From Blastomonas natatoria (lineage in GTDB: Bacteria > Pseudomonadota > Alphaproteobacteria > Sphingomonadales > Sphingomonadaceae), in contig NZ_QJJM01000001.1 in the NCBI RefSeq assembly GCF_003201955.1, positions 124,001 to 188,000 on the forward strand: DNA of 64,000 bases, given 5' to 3'. Under the pieces are notes generated by a model that was not told where the DNA came from, searched no databases, and saw nothing but the letters and a program-made list of their open reading frames with translations. The translations under genes and the position numbers were made by a program. Positions 27,528-35,327 of the stretch are shown one piece after another; the stretch's first letter is position 1, and each line of letters opens with the position of its first letter.

Positions 27528-27950
27528 TCACCGTCGAACCGGTTCGGCCAGGATCGCAGGGTAGAAGACCTGCTCCTCCCAGCGCACACGGGCCTTGAGC
27601 CGATCGGCAAGCCCGCGGAAGTCCGCAATGAAGCCGGCGCGGTCGTTGGCCACTTCGCGCTGCGGCCAGTTTGTGTTGCAGTCCATGAGGTCTCCGCGCC
27701 ACATCAGCAGCTCGTCGTGAAACCGCCGGATCAGGGCACGCCTGTCGGAGTCTGCGTCGAACTGCGGCGCGCGTGCGTTCACCATGCGGATCTCGACGCT
27801 GCAGTGGCTGTTGACCAGCCGGGCAAAGGCCAGCCGCAAAGCAGGCAGATTCTGCAATTCCGTCTCTGAGCCGTTCGCCGCAGCAGCGAGGATCGCCTCG
27901 GCGTGGGTCAGCAATTCACCATGCTGATGGGCAAAGGTCTGGGTGCTCAT
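27528..27950 (-). CDS. Hemerythrin-like HHE domain protein (tentative)
   Basis: The 140-residue, all-helical protein has the spacing of an HHE/hemerythrin-like four-helix bundle: HQHGELLTH in helix 1, NSHCSVE in helix 2, FHDELLMWR in helix 3 and RVRWEEQVFYPAI in helix 4. The His/Glu ligands fit a di-iron site only partly (the canonical HxxxE in helix 3 is present as H..E), so metal binding is not certain. It is cytosolic. Stops of this gene and of the 92-residue gene are directly adjacent (27527/27528). Confidence 0.65.
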   Translation of the reverse strand: MSTQTFAHQHGELLTHAEAILAAAANGSETELQNLPALRLAFARLVNSHCSVEIRMVNARAPQFDADSDRRALIRRFHDELLMWRGDLMDCNTNWPQREVANDRAGFIADFRGLADRLKARVRWEEQVFYPAILAEPVRR

Positions 27951-28103
27951 GACGGTATCTGCCCGATGGTGTGGCCCTGGAATAAGGCCAAGATAAATCA
28001 GGGATTTATGGTGATTCGGTTACCATCGTCTTACGCCTTGCAAGTTTCCCGGCGCCGGTTCAGGTTGCAGGTGTAAACCATGTTTCTGCGAGGCCTAGAA
28101 ACC

Positions 28104-29645
28104 ATGTCCAATCCGTTCTCGACCCAGCCCGATCGCCGCACGATGCTCCGTTCAGCCGCCTTGGTCGGCTCGGGACTGGTGCTCACTGGCGGGGGCGCTG
28201 CTGCAGTCGCGGCGGCGGAAGGCGAGATGGCACGTATCCGCAAGGCGGCCGAGAGCAATCGCGATGCGGACATCAGGCGCATCCAGGATTGGATCAGACT
28301 TGTTTCCATTGCGGCAGAGAATCTCAACATGGCCGAAGGAGCCGCCTATATGGCGGACCTCGCCAAGTCTGCGGGCTTTACTGGAGTGACCACCGTCCCG
28401 TCGGACGGCCATCCCGGCGTGTTCGGGGTGATGGACAATGGCGCCAAGCGCACGCTCGGCATCTATTTCATGTACGACGTCAAGCAGTTCGATCCGGCGG
28501 AATGGTCCTCGCCGCCGCTCGAGGCGCGGATCGTCGACAAGCCCGGCTGGGGCAAGGCGATCATGGGGCGCGGCGCGGTGAACCAGAAGGGACCGGAAGC
28601 GACGCTGCTCGCCACGCTGCACGCGATGAAAAAGGCGGGCGTGAAGCCGCCGGTCAACCTGGTCCTGCTGTGCGAGGGCGAGGAGGAGATCGGATCGCCG
28701 AACTTCAAGCAGATCGCAACGCGGCCCGATGTGCTCGCCGCGCTGAAAAAGTGCGAGGGCATTTTCATCCCGGCGAGCTGGCAGGGGCCGAACGGCGAGG
28801 TGCAGGTCAATCTCGGCTCCAAGGGCGTGATCGAGCTGGAACTGGTCGCCAGCGGCGCGCAATGGGGCAGGGGCCCCAAGGGGGACGTGCATTCCAGCTA
28901 CAAGGCGATGATCGATTCGCCGGTCTGGCGGCTGGTCCAGGCGCTGCAGACTCTGGTCACGCCTGATGGCAACAATGTCGCGATCGGCGGGTGGAGCGAC
29001 AATGTGCGGCCGCTGACGGATCGCGAAAAGGCGCTGATCGCCGAAGCCGCCAAGGGGATGAACGAGGCGCAGATGAAGCAGTCCTTCGGCGTCACCCACT
29101 GGATCGACAACCTGCCGTTCGACCAGGCGCTGGTGCGGCTGGCGCAGGAGCCGACGGCGAATATCGAAGGGCTGGTCGCGGGCTATACCGGTCCCGGCGG
29201 CAAGACCGTGCTGCCCGGACGCGCGGTCGCCAAGCTCGATTTCCGCCTCGTGCCCAACCAGACCCGCGCCGAGGCCGAAGCGAAGCTCCGCGCGCATCTC
29301 GACAAACATGGTTTCACCGACATCGAGGCCAATGTCTCGGGCGGCTATGACCCGACCGAGGTTGCCGAGGACAGCCGATTGATCAAGGCGGAACTGGCCG
29401 CGTACGCCAAGCTCGGCGTCAAGGCGAACCTCAACCCCAGGCTCGCAGGCTCCTGGCCGGGTGCGGTGTTCACCGCGCCGCCGGTGAGCATCCCCGCCGG
29501 GCATTTCGGCATCGGCCATGGCAGCGCCCAGCATGCGCCGGATGAATATTATGTGGTGGAATCGACCAATCCCAAGGTCGCCGGGATGACCGAGGCGACC
29601 TTGGGCTATGCCGAAATCATGTATCAGCTGGCATCTGTTCGCTAG
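28104..29645 (+). CDS. M20 family peptidase-like protein with altered metal site
   Basis: The 513-residue protein (ATG 28104; an in-frame ATG at 28080 is possible) starts with a twin-arginine-like signal (DRRTMLRSAALVG) and an M20 dinuclear-metallopeptidase fold. Conserved parts are CEGEEEIGS, the lid-domain VHSSY and the distal HAPDE. However, the first ligand block reads YFMYDVKQFDP where M20 enzymes have xGHYDVxP, so His is Met123, and the bridging-Asp block reads GRGAVNQKG in place of GRGxxDDKG, so Asp is Asn160. Zinc binding is probably weakened or lost. The exported protein may bind or hydrolyse peptides with one metal, or be a pseudoenzyme. Confidence 0.87.
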   Translation: MSNPFSTQPDRRTMLRSAALVGSGLVLTGGGAAAVAAAEGEMARIRKAAESNRDADIRRIQDWIRLVSIAAENLNMAEGAAYMADLAKSAGFTGVTTVPSDGHPGVFGVMDNGAKRTLGIYFMYDVKQFDPAEWSSPPLEARIVDKPGWGKAIMGRGAVNQKGPEATLLATLHAMKKAGVKPPVNLVLLCEGEEEIGSPNFKQIATRPDVLAALKKCEGIFIPASWQGPNGEVQVNLGSKGVIELELVASGAQWGRGPKGDVHSSYKAMIDSPVWRLVQALQTLVTPDGNNVAIGGWSDNVRPLTDREKALIAEAAKGMNEAQMKQSFGVTHWIDNLPFDQALVRLAQEPTANIEGLVAGYTGPGGKTVLPGRAVAKLDFRLVPNQTRAEAEAKLRAHLDKHGFTDIEANVSGGYDPTEVAEDSRLIKAELAAYAKLGVKANLNPRLAGSWPGAVFTAPPVSIPAGHFGIGHGSAQHAPDEYYVVESTNPKVAGMTEATLGYAEIMYQLASVR

Positions 29646-29704
29646 GCGGGCGAGCAAGCCGCGCGGCGCTTGCGGGCGGGCGGGCGAGGCGGCATGACGG
29701 ATAC

Positions 29705-30826
29705 ATGAAGATCACCGCGACCATTCTCGACCGCATCGGCCATCAAGGCCCCTATGCGCAAACCTGCCCGCTGCGCCTTGCCGAGATCGACCTCGCGCCA
29801 CCGGGGCCGGACGAGATGCTGGTGAAGATCGAGGCGGCAGGGCTGTGCCATAGCGATCTCAGCGTCATCAACGGAGACCGCCCGCGCCCGATGCCCATGG
29901 CGCTGGGGCATGAGGCGGTGGCGACGGTGCTCGAACCCGGCAGCATCGCCGCCAAGCATTTCCTCCCCGGCGACCGTGTGGTGCTGAGCTTCCTGCCCCT
30001 GTGCGGATACTGCCCCAGCTGCCATTCGGGCGAGGGGTATCTCTGCGGCAACGGCGCGGCGGCCAACGGTGCGGGCACGCTGCTGAGCGGCGAGCGGCGG
30101 CTGTCCGAGAACGGCCACGAGGTGCAGCATCATCTCGGCTCCTCGGCCTTTGCGAGCCATGCGGTGGTGGACCGGCGCTCGGCGGTGAAGATCGACAGCG
30201 ACATTCCGGTCGAGATCGCCGCCTTGTTCGGCTGCGCGGTGCTGACCGGCGCGGGCGCGGTGCTCAACGGCGGCGCGTTGCGCGCGGGCGAGAGCGTGGT
30301 CGTCTATGGCCTTGGCGGCGTCGGCCTTGCCGCGCTGATGGCGGCGATCGCGGGCGGCGCGCATCCGGTGATAGCGATCGATCCCGTCCCGGAAAAGCGC
30401 GCGCTGGCGCTCGAACTCGGCGCGCTCGCTGCCGTGCCTCCGCAAGACGGCGAGGAGGCGGTGGTCGCGGCGCTGGGCAAAAAACCCGATCTGGTGATCG
30501 AGACCGTCGGCAAGGCCCCGGTGCTCGCGAAAGCCTATGGCCTGGCGCGGCGCGGCGGGCGGATCGTCACCGTGGGCCTGCCCAACCCGGCGGATATGCT
30601 CGCAATCCCCGCCGTCTCGCTGGTCGGCGACGGCAAGACACTGATGGGCAGCTATATGGGCAACGCCATCCCCTCGCGCGACATCCCCCGCTATATTGCG
30701 TTGTGGCGCGCGGGGAGGATGCCGGTGGAGAAACTGCTGACCTCGGTCAGCCCGCTGTCCGAGATCAACGCGCTGTTCGATGAGCTGGCGAGCGGGACGG
30801 CGATCCGGCAGGTGGTGGTGCCTTGA
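29705..30826 (+). CDS. Zinc-dependent alcohol dehydrogenase (MDR family)
   Basis: The 373-residue NAD-dependent medium-chain dehydrogenase has catalytic zinc ligands C48 (GLCHSD) and H69-E70 (LGHEAV), with FGCAVLTGAG giving the third Cys. The structural zinc lobe has C100, C103, C106 and C114 (CGYCPSC...C). A Rossmann GLGGVGLAAL motif follows near residue 205. Overall it resembles class III/FDH-like alcohol dehydrogenases. It is about 60 bases after the M20-like gene on the same strand, but relatedness of function is not obvious. Confidence 0.9.
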   Translation: MKITATILDRIGHQGPYAQTCPLRLAEIDLAPPGPDEMLVKIEAAGLCHSDLSVINGDRPRPMPMALGHEAVATVLEPGSIAAKHFLPGDRVVLSFLPLCGYCPSCHSGEGYLCGNGAAANGAGTLLSGERRLSENGHEVQHHLGSSAFASHAVVDRRSAVKIDSDIPVEIAALFGCAVLTGAGAVLNGGALRAGESVVVYGLGGVGLAALMAAIAGGAHPVIAIDPVPEKRALALELGALAAVPPQDGEEAVVAALGKKPDLVIETVGKAPVLAKAYGLARRGGRIVTVGLPNPADMLAIPAVSLVGDGKTLMGSYMGNAIPSRDIPRYIALWRAGRMPVEKLLTSVSPLSEINALFDELASGTAIRQVVVP

Positions 30827-30860
30827 TGGGCGAGGCCGCAATGATAGTTGCGCGCCAGCG

Positions 30861-31154
30861 TTAGCTATTAATTTCGTGCTCGGTTGTGACGCTCGCAAGC
30901 GACGCCGTATACGCGGTGAAAGCTATCACAACGACAAAATAGATACTTGCAATGGCTGGTTCTGAAATCACCGGGCGAAACCAAGAAGCAACGAACACCA
31001 CGGGCGCAGTCCATCCGGCGACAAGCCACCAGCCGGGACCGCCATCATATGACCAGTCCAGAACATCCGAGATCATCAAGGCCAATGGCACCGACCATAG
31101 ATAGGCCGCAATCCAACGGAGACTTGCAACAGTTCGCTTCGATGACATTTTCAT
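30861..31154 (-). CDS. Small three-helix membrane protein, unknown
   Basis: The 97-residue hydrophobic protein has about three membrane helices (SLRWIAAYLWSVPLALMIS, WWLVAGWTAPVVFVASWF, AIASIYFVVVIAFTAYTA). I recognise no family. The reading frame is AT-richer than its neighbours and the ribosome-binding site is weak, so it may be a recently acquired or poorly expressed gene. It converges with the alcohol dehydrogenase and is followed upstream by repeat-bearing intergenic DNA. Confidence 0.5.
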   Translation of the reverse strand: MKMSSKRTVASLRWIAAYLWSVPLALMISDVLDWSYDGGPGWWLVAGWTAPVVFVASWFRPVISEPAIASIYFVVVIAFTAYTASLASVTTEHEINS

Positions 31155-31239
31155 TTTGGCATGAATAGCAGGCCAATAGGCATCTACAATGCTTGGTGAG
31201 TGGGCAATAGCGTGCCATCACGATTTTGGTAGCAATCAC

Positions 31240-31340
31240 CTCCGCTCAGCCTGAGCTTGTCGAAGGCCCCGCTATACGGCCAGCATGGGCGCGGGTCCTT
31301 CGACGACGCGGGCTGAAGCCCGCTGCTCAGGATAAGCGGA
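31240..31340. repeat. Sphingomonad-type intergenic palindrome with nested hairpin
   Basis: The left arm (31240-31266, ending GCTTGTCGAAGG) is inverted in the right half, which starts CCTTCGAC at 31297 and ends GCTCAGGATAAGCGGA at 31340. The right arm is interrupted by a 20-base insert (31305-31324) that itself forms a perfect 7-bp hairpin GCGGGCT-ga-AGCCCGC. Palindromes with 'cttgtcgaagg...ccttcgac' are common in sphingomonad intergenic DNA, from general knowledge. It lies between convergent/co-directional genes with no ORF. Confidence 0.6.
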
Positions 31341-31361
31341 TGTTGTTGGGGGTGGTGCAAG

Positions 31362-31490
31362 AATGCCCTCTCCGCTCTAGGGGGGAGGGTTGGGAGGGGG
31401 GCTGCGCTGCAGCTGGCCCCTCTCAACTTCGCCTAGCCAGACAAGCTGGCAAGGCTTCGTATCTCTCCCCTGAAGGGGAGAGAGCAGGCA
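31362..31490. repeat. Second REP-like palindromic unit (CTCCCCT/AGGGGAG)
   Basis: The segment contains purine/pyrimidine-biased blocks near 31376-31400 and a perfect 10-bp inverted repeat at 31462-31471 and 31474-31483 (two-base spacer). It abuts the LysR stop at 31494, so on the minus strand the hairpin could also act in transcript termination, although no T-tract follows. Together with the previous repeat it fills the 339-base gap 31155-31493, in which I see no gene. Confidence 0.5.
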
Positions 31491-31493
31491 TGG

Positions 31494-32384
31494 TCACTCC
31501 TCCCCCATCACCGGCGCGATCCTTTCCGCCAGCGCGTCGAGCCACCTTATGAACGCATCCACCCGCGCGAGCTTGCGCATGTCGCGGTGGACCACGAGCC
31601 AGAAACTGCGATGGATCGCCACCTTGTCCGCCAGCACGCGTTCCAGCCGCGCATTCTGTTCGCCGATAAAGCACGGGAGAATGCCCACGCCCGCGCCGGA
31701 GGCGATCAGGCTGTGCTGGACGTTGATGCTCGAGCTGGTCAGCACCGGTTCGAGCCCGGGGCCGATCTCGTCGAGATAGCGCAGCTCGTCGGCATAGATG
31801 AAATCGGGGATATAGCCGATCAGCGGGTGGCGGCGCAGGTCCTCGACGCTGTGGATCGGCCCGGCGGCGGCGAGATAGTCGCGGTCAGCATAGACGCCGA
31901 GCTGATAGTCGACCAGCTTGCGTACCTTCAAGGGTCCGGCGGTCGGGCGCGAGAGCATGATCGCGAGGTCCGCCTCGCGCTTGCTGGGATTGAGGAAGCC
32001 GTTGGTCGCAACGAGCTCGATGCGGATCGCGGGGTGCTGGCGGTGAAAGCTCGCGAGATTGCGGCTGATGATCCAGGCGGCGAACCCCTCCGCCACGCTG
32101 ACCCTTATGGTGCCAGCAAACACCGTCTGTTCGCCGGTCAGTTCGGTGCGGGCGTCGACCAGCGCCTGTTCCGCGCCTTCGGCATAATGCAGCAGTTTCT
32201 GCCCATGTTCGGTGAGCGCAATGCCCTTGCCGCTTGCCTCGAAGAGGGTGGATTGCAGATCGCCCGAGAGCCTTTGCAGTCGGCGCGCCACCGTGGTGGG
32301 GTCGATCTCCAGCCGCCGCGCGGCCTCCGCCACCGATCCGGCGCGCGCCAGCATCAGGAAGATGCGCAGATCGTCCCAGTTCAT
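31494..32384 (-). CDS. LysR family transcriptional regulator
   Basis: The 296-residue regulator has an N-terminal winged HTH (WDDLRIFLMLARAGSVAEA, RLEIDPTTVARRLQRL, LTEHGQKLLHYAE) and a LysR substrate-binding domain from about residue 90. The 'DPTTVARRLQRL' variant of the recognition helix is typical of the group with few in-cis targets. It is divergent from the mmsA-VOC-mmsB operon across 136 bases, so it likely regulates valine catabolism or itself. Confidence 0.9.
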   Translation of the reverse strand: MNWDDLRIFLMLARAGSVAEAARRLEIDPTTVARRLQRLSGDLQSTLFEASGKGIALTEHGQKLLHYAEGAEQALVDARTELTGEQTVFAGTIRVSVAEGFAAWIISRNLASFHRQHPAIRIELVATNGFLNPSKREADLAIMLSRPTAGPLKVRKLVDYQLGVYADRDYLAAAGPIHSVEDLRRHPLIGYIPDFIYADELRYLDEIGPGLEPVLTSSSINVQHSLIASGAGVGILPCFIGEQNARLERVLADKVAIHRSFWLVVHRDMRKLARVDAFIRWLDALAERIAPVMGEE

Positions 32385-32520
32385 TCATCCGCTCCTGCGC
32401 TGCGTTGTTGCCTCTCTGCGGCATTTATGCAGCCTTATGTGATGTTTTTACGCAATTGCTTGCAGGAATGCCAGAGGCTATTGCGGCCCCCAAGCGACAA
32501 GCACCCATAGGAGAGCATCG

Positions 32521-34020
32521 ATGCGCACCGTCACCCATCGCCTGGCCGCAGGCGTCACCGCGCCCGCCAGCACCCGCCAGTCCGACATTTTCGATCCCAA
32601 TAGCGGCACCGTGCAGGCCAAGGTCGATCTCGGCAGCGCCGCCGTGCTCGATGCCGCCGTCGATGCCGCGCTCGCAGCCCAGCCCGCCTGGGCCGCGACC
32701 AACCCGCAGCGCCGCGCCCGCGTGATGTTCAAGTTCAAGGAGCTGGTCGAGGCCCATATCGACGAACTCGCCGCGCTGCTTTCGAGCGAGCATGGCAAGG
32801 TGCATGCCGATGCAAAGGGCGACATCCAGCGCGGGCTCGAGGTCATCGAGTTCTGCTGCGGCATCCCGCATGCGGTGAAGGGCGAATATACGCACGGCGC
32901 GGGCCCGGGCATCGACGTCTATTCGATGCGCCTGCCGATCGGCATCGGCGCCGGCATCACTCCGTTCAACTTCCCCGCGATGATCCCGATGTGGATGTTC
33001 GGCCCCGCCATCGCCACGGGCAACGCCTTCATCCTGAAGCCGTCCGAGCGCGACCCATCGGTGCCGATGCGCCTGGCAGAGCTGATGACCGAGGCGGGCC
33101 TGCCCGATGGCATCCTGCAGGTGGTGCATGGCGACAAGGAAATGGTCGACGCGATCCTCGATCACCCGGCGATCGCGGGCGTATCGTTCGTCGGATCGTC
33201 CGATGTCGCGCATTATCTCTACCAGCGCGGTGTCGCGGCGGGCAAGCGCGTCCAGGCGATGGGCGGCGCAAAGAACCATGGCATCGTCATGCCCGATGCG
33301 GACCTCGACCAGGTGGTCAAGGACCTCGCCGGCGCGGCCTTCGGTTCGGCGGGTGAACGCTGCATGGCGCTGCCCGTTGTTGTCCCCGTGGGCGACGAGA
33401 CCGCCGATCGGTTGCGCGCCAAGCTGATCCCCGCGATCGAGCAGCTGCGCCTCGGCGTCTCGTCCGATCCCGAGGCCGATTACGGCCCGGTCGTCACCGC
33501 CGCGCACAAGGCCAAGGTCGAAGGCTGGATCCAGACCTGTATCGATGAGGGCGGCGAGCTGGTCGTCGATGGCCGCGGCTTCACGCTGCAGGGGCATGAG
33601 AACGGATTTTTCGTGGGGCCCACGCTGTTCGACCGTGTCACCACCGACATGGAAAGCTACAAGGAAGAGATTTTCGGCCCCGTGCTGCAGATCGTCCGCG
33701 CGAAGGATTTCGAGGAAGCCGTGTCGCTGCCCAGCAAGCATCAGTACGGCAATGGCGTCGCCATCTTCACCCGCAACGGCCATGCCGCGCGCGAATTTGC
33801 CGCGCGGGTCAATGTCGGCATGGTCGGCATCAACGTGCCGATACCGGTGCCGGTGGCGTACCACACCTTTGGCGGCTGGAAGCGCAGTGCGTTCGGCGAC
33901 ACCAACCAGCACGGCATGGAAGGCGTCAAGTTCTGGACCAAGATCAAGACGGTGACCGCGCGTTGGCCCGACGGCGCGGTGGACGGCGGCAACGCCTTCG
34001 TCATCCCGACCATGGGTTGA
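32521..34020 (+). CDS. mmsA: CoA-acylating methylmalonate-semialdehyde dehydrogenase
   Basis: The 499-residue aldehyde dehydrogenase oxidises (methyl)malonate semialdehyde to propionyl-CoA/acetyl-CoA plus CO2, in valine, inositol or beta-alanine degradation. Family-specific stretches are SSEHGKVHADAKGDIQRGLE, ITPFNFPAMIPMWMFGPAI, GGAKNHGIVMPDAD and catalytic Cys in GSAGERCMALP; the usual ALDH glutamate is replaced in this subfamily. TAGGAGAGCATCG precedes the ATG. It leads the operon mmsA-VOC-mmsB and is divergent from a LysR gene. The neighbouring mmsB argues for valine degradation. Confidence 0.93.
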   Translation: MRTVTHRLAAGVTAPASTRQSDIFDPNSGTVQAKVDLGSAAVLDAAVDAALAAQPAWAATNPQRRARVMFKFKELVEAHIDELAALLSSEHGKVHADAKGDIQRGLEVIEFCCGIPHAVKGEYTHGAGPGIDVYSMRLPIGIGAGITPFNFPAMIPMWMFGPAIATGNAFILKPSERDPSVPMRLAELMTEAGLPDGILQVVHGDKEMVDAILDHPAIAGVSFVGSSDVAHYLYQRGVAAGKRVQAMGGAKNHGIVMPDADLDQVVKDLAGAAFGSAGERCMALPVVVPVGDETADRLRAKLIPAIEQLRLGVSSDPEADYGPVVTAAHKAKVEGWIQTCIDEGGELVVDGRGFTLQGHENGFFVGPTLFDRVTTDMESYKEEIFGPVLQIVRAKDFEEAVSLPSKHQYGNGVAIFTRNGHAAREFAARVNVGMVGINVPIPVPVAYHTFGGWKRSAFGDTNQHGMEGVKFWTKIKTVTARWPDGAVDGGNAFVIPTMG

Positions 34021-34024
34021 GGTG

Positions 34025-34402
34025 ATGCACCTCGCGTACAGCGCCTATCTCGTCCGCGAGTATGATGAGGCCATCGCCTGGTTCGACCAGGCGCTGGGCT
34101 GGCGCGTGATCGAGGACAGCGATCTGGGCGACGGCAAGCGCTGGGTGCGCGTCGGCGGCGATGGGGGCGGGCAATTGCTGCTCGCGCGCGCCACATCCGA
34201 AGCGCAACTGGCAGCGGTCGGCAAGGCAGCAGGCGGGCGCGTGGCCTATTTCGTCCACACGGGCGATTTCGACGCGGATCATGCGCGCATGCTCGCGGCG
34301 GGCGTCGCCTTTGCCGAAGCGCCGCGTCAGGAAGCCTATGGCAAGGTCGCGGTGTTTGCCGATCTGTACGGCAATCGGTGGGATTTGATCGAAGCGCGCT
34401 GA
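34025..34402 (+). CDS. VOC family (glyoxalase-like) protein
   Basis: The 125-residue protein (ATG 34025; the GTG directly before is possible) is a small vicinal-oxygen-chelate fold protein: AYLVREYDEAIAWFDQALGWRV opens the first beta-alpha-beta module and VAVFADLYGNRWDLIE closes the second. A single His (H2/H51 region) and Glu candidates could bind metal, but the activity is unknown. It sits between mmsA (4 bases after its stop) and mmsB (29 bases before it), so it is part of the valine operon, perhaps clearing a reactive semialdehyde or epimerising an acyl-CoA (inference). Confidence 0.83.
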   Translation: MHLAYSAYLVREYDEAIAWFDQALGWRVIEDSDLGDGKRWVRVGGDGGGQLLLARATSEAQLAAVGKAAGGRVAYFVHTGDFDADHARMLAAGVAFAEAPRQEAYGKVAVFADLYGNRWDLIEAR

Positions 34403-34431
34403 GACGCGTTGATGGAGAGCGGAGCAACGGC

Positions 34432-35307
34432 ATGAGCACAATCGGATTCATCGGCCTGGGCAATATGGGCGGCGGCATGGCGGCGAACCTGGCCAAGGCG
34501 GGGCACAAGGTCATCGCCTTTGACCTTTCTGGTGAGGCGCTGGCGCGCGCCGGCGCGGCGGGCTGCCATCCGGTGTCCGATCCGGCACAGGCGGTGGGCG
34601 AGGCGGATGTCGTCGTCACCATGCTGCCCGCAGGCAAGCACGTTGCCTCTGTCTATAACGAGACCGTGTTCGGCGCGGCGAAGGCAGGCACGCTGCTGAT
34701 CGATTGCTCGACGATCGATGTCGATACCGCGCGCGAGGTCGCTGCTGCGGCCAAGGCGCGCGGGCTCGAGGCGGTGGACGCGCCGGTCTCGGGCGGGATC
34801 GCGGCGGCCAATGGCGGCACGCTCACCTTCATGGTCGGCGGCAGCGCCGACGGTTTCGCGCGCGCCGAGCCGATCCTCGCGGACATGGGCAAGGCGGTGA
34901 TCCATGCCGGCGACAATGGCGCAGGCCAGGCGGCGAAGATCTGCAACAACATGCTGCTGGGCGCGACCATGGCCGCAACCTGCGAGACTTTCATGCTGGC
35001 GAAGAAGCTGGGGCTCGATCTCCAGACCTTCTACGACATCTCGTCCAAGGCTTCGGGCCAGAGCTGGTCGATGACGAGCTATTGCCCCGTCCCCGGCGTC
35101 GGCCCGGCGAGCCCGGCGGACAACGGCTATGCCGGAGGCTTCGCCGCCGCGCTGATGCTGAAGGACATGCGCCTCGCGATGGAAGCCGCCAAGGCCAGCG
35201 GCGCAGCTGTGCCAATGGGCGAGCGCGCCGAGGCGATCTACGCGGCTTTTGTGGAGGCCGACGCGCAGGGTCTCGATTTCAGCGCGATCATTACGGCGCT
35301 GGAGTGA
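34432..35307 (+). CDS. mmsB: 3-hydroxyisobutyrate dehydrogenase
   Basis: The 291-residue NAD-dependent beta-hydroxyacid dehydrogenase has GFIGLGNMGGGMA (5-17, Rossmann), the substrate loop DAPVSGG (116-122), catalytic K169 (GAGQAAKICNN) and N173, and the C-terminal helical domain with SGQSWSM. It oxidises 3-hydroxyisobutyrate to methylmalonate semialdehyde, the substrate of MmsA in the same operon. I start at 34432, where the Rossmann fold begins; the open frame from 34378 runs inside the VOC gene. Confidence 0.93.
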   Translation: MSTIGFIGLGNMGGGMAANLAKAGHKVIAFDLSGEALARAGAAGCHPVSDPAQAVGEADVVVTMLPAGKHVASVYNETVFGAAKAGTLLIDCSTIDVDTAREVAAAAKARGLEAVDAPVSGGIAAANGGTLTFMVGGSADGFARAEPILADMGKAVIHAGDNGAGQAAKICNNMLLGATMAATCETFMLAKKLGLDLQTFYDISSKASGQSWSMTSYCPVPGVGPASPADNGYAGGFAAALMLKDMRLAMEAAKASGAAVPMGERAEAIYAAFVEADAQGLDFSAIITALE

Positions 35308-35327
35308 GGGGAGCGGCTCGCCGAAAT

